Source of the DNA: Chloracidobacterium sp. N | GTDB taxonomy: Bacteria > Acidobacteriota > Blastocatellia > Chloracidobacteriales > Chloracidobacteriaceae | Assembly: GCF_018304765.1 (NCBI RefSeq) | Contig: NZ_CP072642.1 | Span: forward strand, 2,385,819 to 2,449,818 | Length of the DNA stretch: 64,000 nt | Reading direction: 5' to 3' | Shown here: piece after piece, positions 25,638-33,605 of the stretch | How positions within the stretch are numbered: the stretch's first letter is position 1 | Layout: the number at the start of each line of letters is the position of its first letter | Position numbers and translations under genes: made by a program | Notes under the pieces: generated by a model | What the model saw: the letters and a program-made list of their open reading frames with translations, nothing else | Told to the model about the DNA's origin: nothing | The model's database searches: none

Positions 25638-26213
25638 CTAGTTACAGGCAGAATCGGGGCAGATGCGGTCAGCCGGAACGCCGGGATGAAAGATGAAAAT
25701 CAGACGCTTGTCGCCGGGAATTTCCTGCCCCTGACCATAGTCATTCCAGAGCGAAGCATTGTTGGTAATGTTGCCGTCCGCCGGCGCATTGCGCAACCCG
25801 GAGTAGCACAACCCAATGTAACGCGCGCCTGGCGCAATGGGGCTGTTGTGAACCTGGTAGTCAATGTTCCAGGTCGGCTGCTGCGAAGGATTGGAAAAGC
25901 CAAACCATGGCATGCCCGAATCGTTCTCCCACTTGACGGCATTCCCGCCGGGCGCTTCGTAGAACATGCCATCCTTTGGGTAGCGCCCCCGGTTGGTCTG
26001 GGCAAATATCTCCAGCGATGACCCAATGGCGCGGGCCGTGGACTGAAACCAGCCACGACGGGCGGCGTCCCGTGCCACGATGAGGTTGGGCACCGCAATG
26101 GCCGTGATAATCCCCAAAATGGCGACGACGATGATGAGCTCAATCATTGTGAAACCACGCTGCGCACGGTAAGGCATCCGACGACGGAACCCCAGCGAAA
26201 AGGTACTCGACAT
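25638..26213 (-). CDS. Type IV prepilin / pseudopilin-like protein
   Basis: 191 residues from the ATG at 26213, supported by GGGAG five bases upstream. A 20-residue leader ends in QRG, followed by FTMIELIIVVAILGIITAIAVPNLI. The prepilin peptidase site G20/F21 and Glu at mature position 5 are present. The C-terminal head contains a cysteine in CYSGL and a final CPDSAC pair that could close a D-region loop. Probable secreted pilin or pseudopilin; the assembly genes are not in the window. Confidence 0.88.
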   Translation of the reverse strand: MSSTFSLGFRRRMPYRAQRGFTMIELIIVVAILGIITAIAVPNLIVARDAARRGWFQSTARAIGSSLEIFAQTNRGRYPKDGMFYEAPGGNAVKWENDSGMPWFGFSNPSQQPTWNIDYQVHNSPIAPGARYIGLCYSGLRNAPADGNITNNASLWNDYGQGQEIPGDKRLIFIFHPGVPADRICPDSACN

Positions 26214-26605
26214 AACTTCTCCCCTTCCCTTTGACGAAAACCAGAGGTGGCAGTGGGCGCTCCCGACCGGGTCATGGGAGCAGAGTTGCCTTAAGTGATG
26301 AACATTGGCACGATGTGCTTTCTGCAAACCTGGATCCAAAATAACGGAAGCCTCCTGCTCCGGCAGTCCGGCGCATCTGCGACGAAAGACTCTAACTCTT
26401 TGGTCAAGAGAAGCTTATGCCAGAGGTGGCACATCGTGGACGGAAAGTGGGAGCACCAGAAAAAGCCCGGCACGTGGTTTTCCGGTGACGGATTTTTGTT
26501 ACCACATTGTGGAAAGCTGACACGTTTTGTCAGCTTTCCCGGTCATGCTTCAGGGAAGGAAGGCACGCCGGTGGAGGGCTTGCCCTCTCCCGCCAGGATA
26601 CTGCT
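26214..26605. other. Intergenic control region between prepilin and zinc-ribbon genes
   Basis: No gene is seen in these 392 bp between divergent genes. Direct copies of CCAGAGGTGGCA occur at 26241-26252 and 26420-26431. GGCACGATGTGC (26307-26318) and GGCACATCGTGG (26428-26439) form a spaced inverted pair. A perfect hairpin lies at 26511-26539. These could be operators or leader structures. Confidence 0.5.
26511..26539 (+). promoter_or_regulatory. Perfect hairpin in the leader of the zinc-ribbon gene
   Basis: GGAAAGCTGACA (26511-26522) and TGTCAGCTTTCC (26528-26539) enclose CGTTT. There is no T-run after it, so it is not a standard terminator. It lies 66 bp before the ATG at 26606. Confidence 0.55.
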
Positions 26606-27217
26606 ATGAGATGTCCGCGCTGTTTTTATGAAGTACCGGTGGATGCCGAGCAGTGCCCGAAGTGCAAGCTGGCGACGCCCAAAGTACAGCAGGCCGGCGT
26701 CAGCACTGGCCTTGCCGGCAAATACGCCGCGCCCCAAGTCAAGGCAAAAACAGCCGCCGGCAAGACCGCCAAGCTCACCAAGGGCAAGACCGGCGCTCTG
26801 GCACAGGCTGAAGCCAAACCGGAACTCCCCCTCCCACAATGGCAGATCATCGCCCTGGTCAGCGGGGTGCTGCTCATTTCCGCCCTGCTTGGCTATGGAG
26901 TGGGTGAATACCGCTTCTGGCACACGCCCGCCCCAACGGAACAGCTCGGTGCGCTTCACCTCGTCGAGCGGGCGCCGGCCAGCGGAGGCGGAAACATCGG
27001 CGAAGCCATCACCGCCCACCTGACCCGCCTCGTCGAAGAGAAAAAACTTGAGCAGGTGGAAGGGTGGGAGGTCGAGTGCCAGGGCGCGAAGTGCCGGGTG
27101 ACGTACACCATCAAACTCGTCAACCAGAAGGAGCCACAGGTGGCGGTCTGGGAAGTTGATCTCGAAAACCGGAAAATATCGCCTCAAAATGGCTGGGCCA
27201 TTGATTTGACCAGGTAA
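26606..27217 (+). CDS. Zinc-ribbon single-pass membrane protein, unknown function
   Basis: 203 residues; I use the ATG at 26606, with AGGAT six bases upstream. An N-terminal ribbon (C3, C6, C17, C20) is followed by a Lys/Ala/Gly-rich linker, one membrane helix (about 80-100) and a C-terminal alpha/beta domain of about 100 residues (VEGWEVECQGAKCRVTYTIKLV). The cytoplasmic ribbon with an outer domain suggests a small sensor or scaffold. I do not recognise the C-terminal domain. Confidence 0.7.
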   Translation: MRCPRCFYEVPVDAEQCPKCKLATPKVQQAGVSTGLAGKYAAPQVKAKTAAGKTAKLTKGKTGALAQAEAKPELPLPQWQIIALVSGVLLISALLGYGVGEYRFWHTPAPTEQLGALHLVERAPASGGGNIGEAITAHLTRLVEEKKLEQVEGWEVECQGAKCRVTYTIKLVNQKEPQVAVWEVDLENRKISPQNGWAIDLTR

Positions 27218-27249
27218 GTCCACCACTGATTTCACTTCACACCCAAACG

Positions 27250-27699
27250 ATGCCATCCATGCCAACCTCCTGCCCCGCCAAACCCCGCCAGGTCCTGCTC
27301 TACGACGGACTGTGCGGCTTCTGTAACTGGGCCGTCAGGTTCGTCATCACCCACGACACCCAAGGCACGATGTACTTTGCCGCCCTCCAGAGTGAATATG
27401 GCAACCAGGTCATCGCTCGCCACCCGTGGCTGGCCACGGTGGACTCGGTGGTGCTCGTCGAAACCATGGATGACGGGGCTGAACAGGTTTTCGTCCGCTC
27501 GACGGCCGCACTGCGGATTGCCGCCTACCTTGGCGGATGGTGGCGCTGGCTGACGCTGGGCTACGTCCTGCCCGGATTTCTTCGGGACTGGCTCTACGAT
27601 GCCTTTGCCCGTGTGCGCTACCGGCTGTTCGGGCAGTATGAGACCTGCCTCGTTCCTTCGCCGGACATCCGCGCGCGTTTTCTCGAAGTGTCACCGTAA
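27250..27699 (+). CDS. DCC-family thiol-disulfide oxidoreductase-like protein (DUF393)
   Basis: 149 residues. LLYDGLCGFCNWAVRFV carries the family's DxLCGFC motif (D19, C22, C25), and the C-terminal half has the usual WRWLTLGYVLPGFLRDWLYDAFARVRYRLFG block. These proteins are predicted thioredoxin-fold redox proteins; the role is not established. aroDE starts 8 bp after the stop. Confidence 0.85.
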   Translation: MPSMPTSCPAKPRQVLLYDGLCGFCNWAVRFVITHDTQGTMYFAALQSEYGNQVIARHPWLATVDSVVLVETMDDGAEQVFVRSTAALRIAAYLGGWWRWLTLGYVLPGFLRDWLYDAFARVRYRLFGQYETCLVPSPDIRARFLEVSP

Positions 27700-27707
27700 G
27701 TTCTCCC

Positions 27708-29255
27708 GTGATTTGCACTCCACTTGCCGCCCCAACCCCGGATGACCTGCTGGCGGCCCTGCCGGTGGCAGCCGCTGCGGCGGACTGGCTGGAACTGCGC
27801 CTCGATGCCCTGCACGACCTTCCGGTCGAGGCGGTGCTCCGGGCGCTCCACCACGTCCTGCCCCGTCGCCCCCGGCCGGTCGTGGTCACCTTTCGCCCCC
27901 GCGAACAGGGCGGCTTCCGGGACCTCTCCCCCGCCGACCGCCTGCGGTTCTGGCACACCGCCCTGACGACACCAGCCGAAGCCTTCGACCTTGAAACCGA
28001 TCTCATCGCGCAGCTTCTGCCGACTTATCCGCCCAACCATCCGGTGTGGGCGCGGGTCGTGGTTTCCCACCACGACTTTCAGGCGACCCCGGCTGACATC
28101 CACGCCTTCGCCAAGGCACATTTCCCTCCCTTTGCCGGCACGGTCAAACTGGCGGTCAACGTCAACCAACCGGATGACGTATGTCGCCTGTTTGACTGGC
28201 TGACCGGGACGCCTTCCACCTGGCAGAAAATCCCGGTCGGCATGGGCGGGCTGGGTGTTTTGACGCGCATTCTCGGCCCGGCCTACGGCGCGCGCTGGAC
28301 CTACAGCACGGGCCACGACGGCCGGGCCGTGGCTCCGGGACAACTCACCGCCACCGAACTCCGCGAAACCTTCCGTCTGCCCTCCCTCGACCGCCACACC
28401 ACCGTGGCCGGGCTTCTGGGTTGCCCCGTCGCACATTCCCTTTCCAAAGACCTGCACAACGCCGCCTTTGCCCACCTTGGACTCAATTGGGTCTATGTCC
28501 CCGTTGAAGTCTCCCCGGACAACCTCGCGCCGTTTTTACGCGACGCCATCCACCCCCGCACCCGGCGTCTTCCCTGGACGGTTGGGGGCTACAGCGTCAC
28601 CCTGCCCCACAAGATCGCCATCCTTCCCTACCTTGACCGGCTCACGGCAACCGCAGCGCGTGTCGGTGCGGTCAACACCATCCTGGTTTCCGGGCAGGAA
28701 CTCATCGGCGACAATACGGATGTGGCTGGGGCAATGCGTCCGTTGCAGCAGCGGTTTGCTCTGGCCGGAGAGCCGGTTGCCGTTCTGGGCGCCGGTGGTG
28801 CGGCCCAGGCGGTCGTCAGTGGACTCGTCGGGGCTGGCGCCCAAGTCACCGTGTTTGCCCGCCATCCCGACCGCGCGTGTGACCTTGGCAACCGCTTTGC
28901 CGTCCCCATCGCGCCGCTGGACGATTTCCACGGACGGCGGTTTGTGGGACTCGTCAACACCACCCCGGTCGGCATGGCCGGCTATGCCGAAGGTGCCTGT
29001 CCGGTACCCCCAGAGCGGCTGGCAGGGCTGGCCTGGGTCTATGACCTCATCTACCGCCCACGACAGACCCCTCTTTTGCAGGCCGCCAGCCAGCAGGGCC
29101 TGGCCACGCTCGACGGGCTTCCCATGCTCGTGGCGCAGGCAGCGGAACAACTTGCCTGCTGGACCGGCCAGGACATTCCCGAAAGCGTACTCTTTGCCGC
29201 CGCCGAACGGGCGCTCGCCGACTTCAAGGCAGCAGGCTTCAAGTCAGCGCCTTGA
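27708..29255 (+). CDS. aroDE: Bifunctional 3-dehydroquinate dehydratase / shikimate dehydrogenase
   Basis: 515 residues from a GTG. Residues 1-225 are a type I dehydroquinase: catalytic His in VVSHHDFQATP and Schiff-base Lys in TVKLAVNVNQPDD. Residues 232-510 are shikimate dehydrogenase: GCPVAHSLSKDLHNAAF, SVTLPHK, GAVNTI, GDNTD, the NADPH loop VLGAGGAAQAV and VNTTPVGM. The fusion carries out steps 3 and 4 of the shikimate pathway; such fusions are known in plants and some bacteria. It probably shares a transcript with the DCC gene. Its last 17 bp overlap the convergent GNAT gene. Confidence 0.95.
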   Translation: MICTPLAAPTPDDLLAALPVAAAAADWLELRLDALHDLPVEAVLRALHHVLPRRPRPVVVTFRPREQGGFRDLSPADRLRFWHTALTTPAEAFDLETDLIAQLLPTYPPNHPVWARVVVSHHDFQATPADIHAFAKAHFPPFAGTVKLAVNVNQPDDVCRLFDWLTGTPSTWQKIPVGMGGLGVLTRILGPAYGARWTYSTGHDGRAVAPGQLTATELRETFRLPSLDRHTTVAGLLGCPVAHSLSKDLHNAAFAHLGLNWVYVPVEVSPDNLAPFLRDAIHPRTRRLPWTVGGYSVTLPHKIAILPYLDRLTATAARVGAVNTILVSGQELIGDNTDVAGAMRPLQQRFALAGEPVAVLGAGGAAQAVVSGLVGAGAQVTVFARHPDRACDLGNRFAVPIAPLDDFHGRRFVGLVNTTPVGMAGYAEGACPVPPERLAGLAWVYDLIYRPRQTPLLQAASQQGLATLDGLPMLVAQAAEQLACWTGQDIPESVLFAAAERALADFKAAGFKSAP

Positions 29256-29727
29256 CCATCTTGAGGGCATCGTCGCCATCGGCGTAATAGCGTGTCAGGC
29301 GCTGGGTCACGCTGTATCCGGCGGTGGTGTAGAGCTGGCAGGCCGCAGCATTCGTGGCGTGGACTTCAAGGTGGACAATCATTATGCCACGGCGCCGGAA
29401 CCCATGCTCGGCGGCTTCCAGCAGGCGGCGCGCATGTCCCTGGCGACGTGCTTCCGGTGCGACGCCAACGGCAATGATGTGTCCGCTGCCCAGCAGTTGC
29501 CCCCGTCCACGCCCCAGCGAAGCGTCACGGTCCACCAGTCCGACGAGAAAGCCCACCAGGCGACGCTGTGCATCCAGCGCCTTGTAGGACACTGAATCCG
29601 GTGAATCGAGCAGAACGCGGAAGGTCGCCAGGTCGTAGGTCTCGCGTTCAGGAAAACACCGCCGGTTGAGTTCCCAGCAGGCATAGGCGTCCAGCAGGTT
29701 CAGGGGCAGGACATCCACCGGTTCCAT
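29239..29727 (-). CDS. GNAT-family N-acetyltransferase (RimI-like)
   Basis: 162 residues. The acetyl-CoA binding motif VAPEARRQGHARRLLEAAE and LEVHATNAAACQLYTTAGY are typical of RimI-type acetyltransferases that modify protein N-termini, although substrates vary across the family. It is the last gene of a minus-strand run and follows the pterin enzyme gene after 6 bp. Confidence 0.85.
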   Translation of the reverse strand: MEPVDVLPLNLLDAYACWELNRRCFPERETYDLATFRVLLDSPDSVSYKALDAQRRLVGFLVGLVDRDASLGRGRGQLLGSGHIIAVGVAPEARRQGHARRLLEAAEHGFRRRGIMIVHLEVHATNAAACQLYTTAGYSVTQRLTRYYADGDDALKMVKALT

Positions 29728-29733
29728 AGCCCA

Positions 29734-30120
29734 TCAAGCCAGCCCATAGGCAGCCATGGTGGTGGGCGTTTCCCAGGCACGCACGAGCGTCACCTGATAG
29801 TGCGGCGTGTTGATGCGATTGGCGACCTGGTGAAACACGAAGGCGGCAATGTTTTCCGTCGAAGGGTTGAGTTCCTGGTCAAAGGGCGGCAGTTCGTTGA
29901 GGTGCTTGTGGTCAAGATAGCGCATCACTTCCTCGGTCGCTTCCCGCACGGCCCGAAAGTCAACGAGGATATGGTTCTCGTCGAGTTTTTCCCCCCGGAC
30001 AAACACCTGAATCCGCCAGTTGTGTCCGTGTACGGATTCGCCCTGTCCCCGGTAGTGGCGCAGGGCATGGGCGGCCGAGAATTGGGTTTCGACCATCACC
30101 TCGTAAACATGCTTGCTCAT
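29734..30120 (-). CDS. 6-pyruvoyl-tetrahydropterin synthase family, PTPS-III type
   Basis: 128 residues from the ATG at 30120. The zinc ligands are H18 (FSAAHAL), H31 and H33 (VHGHNW). QueD and eukaryotic PTPS have a catalytic Cys in CxxxHGH; here that position is Gly (G27) and Glu follows (E28), giving ExxHGH. ExxHGH defines PTPS-III, which makes 6-hydroxymethyl-dihydropterin for folate and replaces FolB in some bacteria. A folate role is therefore more likely than queuosine synthesis. It lies between the GNAT gene and the deoxyhypusine-synthase-like gene on the same strand. The ribosome binding site is weak. Confidence 0.85.
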   Translation of the reverse strand: MSKHVYEVMVETQFSAAHALRHYRGQGESVHGHNWRIQVFVRGEKLDENHILVDFRAVREATEEVMRYLDHKHLNELPPFDQELNPSTENIAAFVFHQVANRINTPHYQVTLVRAWETPTTMAAYGLA

Positions 30121-30190
30121 AGCCAGTTCCGAAGCGGACAGCGCTCCGTGTGCGCCTGGTTTCCGTCGGGCGCCACGCCCCCCAGTGATG

Positions 30191-31228
30191 CTAAGTGGCA
30201 CTCATCACCAGGTCGCGCCCCAGCGTGAAGGTGGGCTTGCGCCGGGCCTTGATCTGGCGGGCGGCGCTCTGCGTCAGTGCCGTCACCAGCATCGGGAGGG
30301 CAATGGTGGGATCGCAGTAAGTCGTTACGCTCCGTAGTTCCTTGGCGGCCCGGCTCCAGTTGTCAGCATCCTCGACCGGATGCCACATGGCGCCGCTCTC
30401 CAGCGTCACCTGCACGACGTACTTCAGCGGTCGCAGACGGGCATTGACGACCGTCCCGGTGGCCTGGGCCTGGCGCACGAAATCACTGCAGAGGCTGGAG
30501 CCAAAGTACAGCCCGCCGACATTGGTTGACCCCACCAGAATGTGGGCCATTTCCACCACGTCCTGAATGACATCGAACAGAAACGGCGACTTGCGGTCAA
30601 TCCGTCCGGCGGCGATGCCGCGCACCAGCGGCGAGGTCGTCACGCCGGGACAAAACACCGGGACGCGCGCCTTGTACGCCGCCGTCAAAATGCCATCTTC
30701 GCTGGCAATCTCGGCCAGTTCGTGGCCGAGAAGGTTCAAAAACTCGCGGGTGGCGTATGGGCGCGTCATGTCCTGCATGTTGACGAAGCTGCGCAGCCAC
30801 TCATCGGCTTCCCGCACCTCTTCTTCACTCAACAGCGTGTCGTACAGCCGGGCGATGCCATGCGACTGAAGCTCGCTTGGCGCCGTCAGCGGTGAGCCCT
30901 GGTAGTGCTGGCGTCCGAGCGATTCATGCACGTCGTGAAAGGCGGTCAGACCGTCAGTGATGACCACATCCACGTACCGGTTGCGAATCAGCCAGGCAAT
31001 GAGCCGCCGCATCCCGGCCGGAATCAGCGGGCCACTCAGCCCCAGCACGATGGTGCAGGTGTCATCGAGCATGTTGAGCCAGATATTGTGGGCAATGGCC
31101 AGATTGCGGGCCTGAAAAGAAGTCGCCTCAAACTTGGCCAACAGCCCGGCAACGCTTCGGTCACGATCAATTTCGATGGGGTCGGTGGGGCGCTTCAAGT
31201 AAGGCGATGCTTTCGCTTTTTTGCTCAT
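30191..31228 (-). CDS. Deoxyhypusine-synthase-like protein (bacterial polyamine enzyme)
   Basis: 345 residues. It has the deoxyhypusine synthase fold with NAD-binding segments (VDVVITDGLTAFHDV, PVFCPGVTTSP, FLFDVIQDVVEMA) and a candidate catalytic lysine at 296 (SRAAKEL) in the region of the family's active-site Lys. Bacteria lack eIF5A, and bacterial members are known or proposed to make homospermidine or related polyamines. The gene lies directly downstream of arginine decarboxylase, which supports a polyamine role. GAGAG lies just before the ATG. The exact substrates cannot be read from the sequence. Confidence 0.86.
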   Translation of the reverse strand: MSKKAKASPYLKRPTDPIEIDRDRSVAGLLAKFEATSFQARNLAIAHNIWLNMLDDTCTIVLGLSGPLIPAGMRRLIAWLIRNRYVDVVITDGLTAFHDVHESLGRQHYQGSPLTAPSELQSHGIARLYDTLLSEEEVREADEWLRSFVNMQDMTRPYATREFLNLLGHELAEIASEDGILTAAYKARVPVFCPGVTTSPLVRGIAAGRIDRKSPFLFDVIQDVVEMAHILVGSTNVGGLYFGSSLCSDFVRQAQATGTVVNARLRPLKYVVQVTLESGAMWHPVEDADNWSRAAKELRSVTTYCDPTIALPMLVTALTQSAARQIKARRKPTFTLGRDLVMSAT

Positions 31229-31348
31229 GATCTCTCGTTTCGTACGCCAGAGCGTGAGTTCGGCGCGCCGGCTTTCTCAACGTCAATACAGGCCACATCA
31301 TCACCACCGCCGGAGTCCGCTCAGAAAAGCCGACGCGCGCGTTTCGGT

Positions 31349-33238
31349 TCAGCTCAGATAGGTATAGCAGGACACATAGCTTTCATACTGCCGGCACAAC
31401 TCGTTGGCGCGTTCAGCCGAGAGTCGCCCACGCTTGACCTGCTCGGCCGCCAGTTCGCCAAAACCTTCCTGGAGCGCCGACCGCTCGTAACGCGCCGTCT
31501 CAACCGCCTCGCCCAGGGTTCCGCCCGGCACAACCTTCGTAATGAGGTAGCCTTCATCTTCAATCACGATGTGCGCCTCATTGAGTGCCCCGAACAGGTT
31601 GTGTCCACTCCCCATGACCTCCTGATAGGCCCCGACGAGAAACACGCCCAGAAAATACGGTTCTCCTTTGAAGGGATGGAGTTCGAGTGTTTCCTTGATG
31701 TCTTTCAGGTCCACGAACTTGTCAATCACCCCATCCGAATCGCAGGTAATGTCCACCAGTGTCGCCAATTCGGTCGGAGTCTTGTCCAGTTTGTGGAGTG
31801 GCATAATCGGAAACAGTTGATTGATGGCCCAGCTATCGGGCAGCGAACGGAAGATGGAAAAGTTGCACAGATACTTTGCGGCCAGCATCTGCCGCAGTTC
31901 CTCGTATTCCTCCATCATGCTTTTGTCGTTCTGGGCATACTTGGCCGTCCGTTCACAAACCTCCCAGAAAAGAATTTCTCCTTTGGCCCGGTCTTCCAGG
32001 GAAATCAGCCCCAGGTTGAACAGTGTGTAAAGTTCATCCTTGTGCTCGATGGCGTCGTGGTAGTACTCGGAATAATTTTTCGAGTTGATGCCCATGCACA
32101 GGTCCTTGAGTTCCACGATAACCTGGGGATCGTTGTCATCCACTTTGACAGCTTCGTACTCTCCCACCACCGTTTCGATTTCCGCCCGGATGTTGGCCAC
32201 GAGCACGGCATGGTAGGAGGTCAGCATTCGTCCCGATTCCGTAATGATGTTCGGTTCCGGTACGTCTTCGTCCTCGCACACGCTCTTGATGGTATAGACG
32301 ACATCGTTGGCAAATTCCTGCACGGTGTAGTTGGCCGAGGATTCCGAACTCGTCCGGCTGCCGTCATAGTCCACACCAAGTCCGCCGCCGACATCCATGT
32401 ACTCAATGTTGATTTTCATGGCCCGAATCTTGGCATAGACCCGCGCGGCTTCCTTGATGGCGTTCTTGACCCGCTTGATGCTCGTGATCTGGGAACCGAT
32501 GTGGAAGTGGAGCAGACGCAGCGAATCCACCATTTCGTGTTCGCGCAGCACGCGAATGACTTCCAGAATTTCGCTCGTCGTCAAACCGAACTTGGCTGAT
32601 TCACCGCCGGATTTTTCCCACCGGCCGCTCCCTTTCGAATAGAGCTTGACGCGAATGCCAAGCAGCGGCGAAACACCGATTTCCTGCGCCAACTGGATGA
32701 CGGTTTCCAGCTCACCGATTTTCTCGATGACGATGACGACATTTTTCCCCAGTTCCGTCCCCAGCAACGCCAGACGGATGTAACTTTCGTCCTTGAAGCC
32801 GTTGCAAATCATCAGGGAATCGGCCGATTGCTCATTGGCCAGCGCCGCATAGAGTTCCGGCTTGCTGCCGACTTCAATCCCGAAGTCGTAGCGCCGGCCG
32901 GCGCGCAGAAACTCCTCGACAACTTCCCGCCGGGGGTTGACCTTCATCGGAAACACGCCATAGTACCGCCCCTTGTAGTCGAACTCGCGGATGGCGCTCC
33001 GAAAGGCCCCGGTCAGTTTTTTCATCTGGTTGACGAGAATCTGGGGAAAACGCAGGAGCAGGGGGGCATGAATGCGGCGGCGCTGGAGGTCTTCCAGGAT
33101 CTCCATGAGGTCGGCCCCACGGCGGTCATACTCGCTGGGATGCACGACCAGATGGCCTTTTTTGTTGATGCTGAAATATCCGGCGCCCCAGTTTTCAATG
33201 CCATAGGTCTGTGCGACCTCCTCGAGCTTTGCTTTCAT
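31349..33238 (-). CDS. speA: Biosynthetic arginine decarboxylase
   Basis: 629 residues from the ATG at 33238, matching the usual SpeA start (KLEEVAQTYGIENWGAGYFSINKKGHL). Decarboxylates arginine to agmatine with PLP. The PLP lysine lies in VFPMKVN near 100; the C-terminal barrel has CDSDGVIDKF and GAYQEVMGSGHNLFG. The gene product would feed agmatine to polyamine synthesis; the next gene encodes a deoxyhypusine-synthase-like enzyme. No agmatinase or agmatine deiminase gene is in the window. Confidence 0.95.
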   Translation of the reverse strand: MKAKLEEVAQTYGIENWGAGYFSINKKGHLVVHPSEYDRRGADLMEILEDLQRRRIHAPLLLRFPQILVNQMKKLTGAFRSAIREFDYKGRYYGVFPMKVNPRREVVEEFLRAGRRYDFGIEVGSKPELYAALANEQSADSLMICNGFKDESYIRLALLGTELGKNVVIVIEKIGELETVIQLAQEIGVSPLLGIRVKLYSKGSGRWEKSGGESAKFGLTTSEILEVIRVLREHEMVDSLRLLHFHIGSQITSIKRVKNAIKEAARVYAKIRAMKINIEYMDVGGGLGVDYDGSRTSSESSANYTVQEFANDVVYTIKSVCEDEDVPEPNIITESGRMLTSYHAVLVANIRAEIETVVGEYEAVKVDDNDPQVIVELKDLCMGINSKNYSEYYHDAIEHKDELYTLFNLGLISLEDRAKGEILFWEVCERTAKYAQNDKSMMEEYEELRQMLAAKYLCNFSIFRSLPDSWAINQLFPIMPLHKLDKTPTELATLVDITCDSDGVIDKFVDLKDIKETLELHPFKGEPYFLGVFLVGAYQEVMGSGHNLFGALNEAHIVIEDEGYLITKVVPGGTLGEAVETARYERSALQEGFGELAAEQVKRGRLSAERANELCRQYESYVSCYTYLS

Positions 33239-33433
33239 TACCTGCCCTCGTGGCCTGGAATCACGTCTTTGGACAACGACGCAAACAAGCCCGTGAATGT
33301 AGCAAACACGACGTGCAGCGTCAAAAAAAAGTCCATCCCGGTCAATCGCACCCAAAGCCAGTCATTTCAAGGACATGGCCGTTGTTTTCAGGGTCTCTGC
33401 CGCCGCTGCCGTGCGCGTGCGTCCCGGGGTGTC

Positions 33434-33463
33434 TTTACATTCCACAGACTGGCTGACTATACT
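33434..33463 (+). promoter_or_regulatory. Candidate promoter of tRNA-Leu
   Basis: TTTACA (33434-33439) and TATACT (33458-33463) are 18 bases apart. The -10 ends 21 bases before the tRNA at 33485. The 246 bp gap after speA holds nothing else I can name. Confidence 0.55.
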
Positions 33464-33484
33464 TCCGGGCTGCTTTTTCCGGCT

Positions 33485-33567
33485 GCCGGAGTGGTGGAAT
33501 GGTAGACGCGCCGGACTCAAAATCCGGTGGGGGCAACCCCGTGAGAGTTCGAGTCTCTCCTCCGGCA
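33485..33567 (+). tRNA. tRNA-Leu (anticodon CAA)
   Basis: Acceptor arms GCCGGAG and CTCCGGC pair. The anticodon stem CCGGA/TCCGG carries loop CTCAAAA. A class II variable arm (GTGGGGGCAACCCC region) and a T arm with GTTCGAGTC are present. CCA is not encoded. Confidence 0.96.
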
Positions 33568-33605
33568 CTGTTTTCCCGCCACAGCCTGCTCACTGGGTCC
33601 CCCGG

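Noticed and set aside
30905-32599. 564-residue plus-strand frame
   Set aside because: Antisense to speA and the DHS-like gene; no domain seen.
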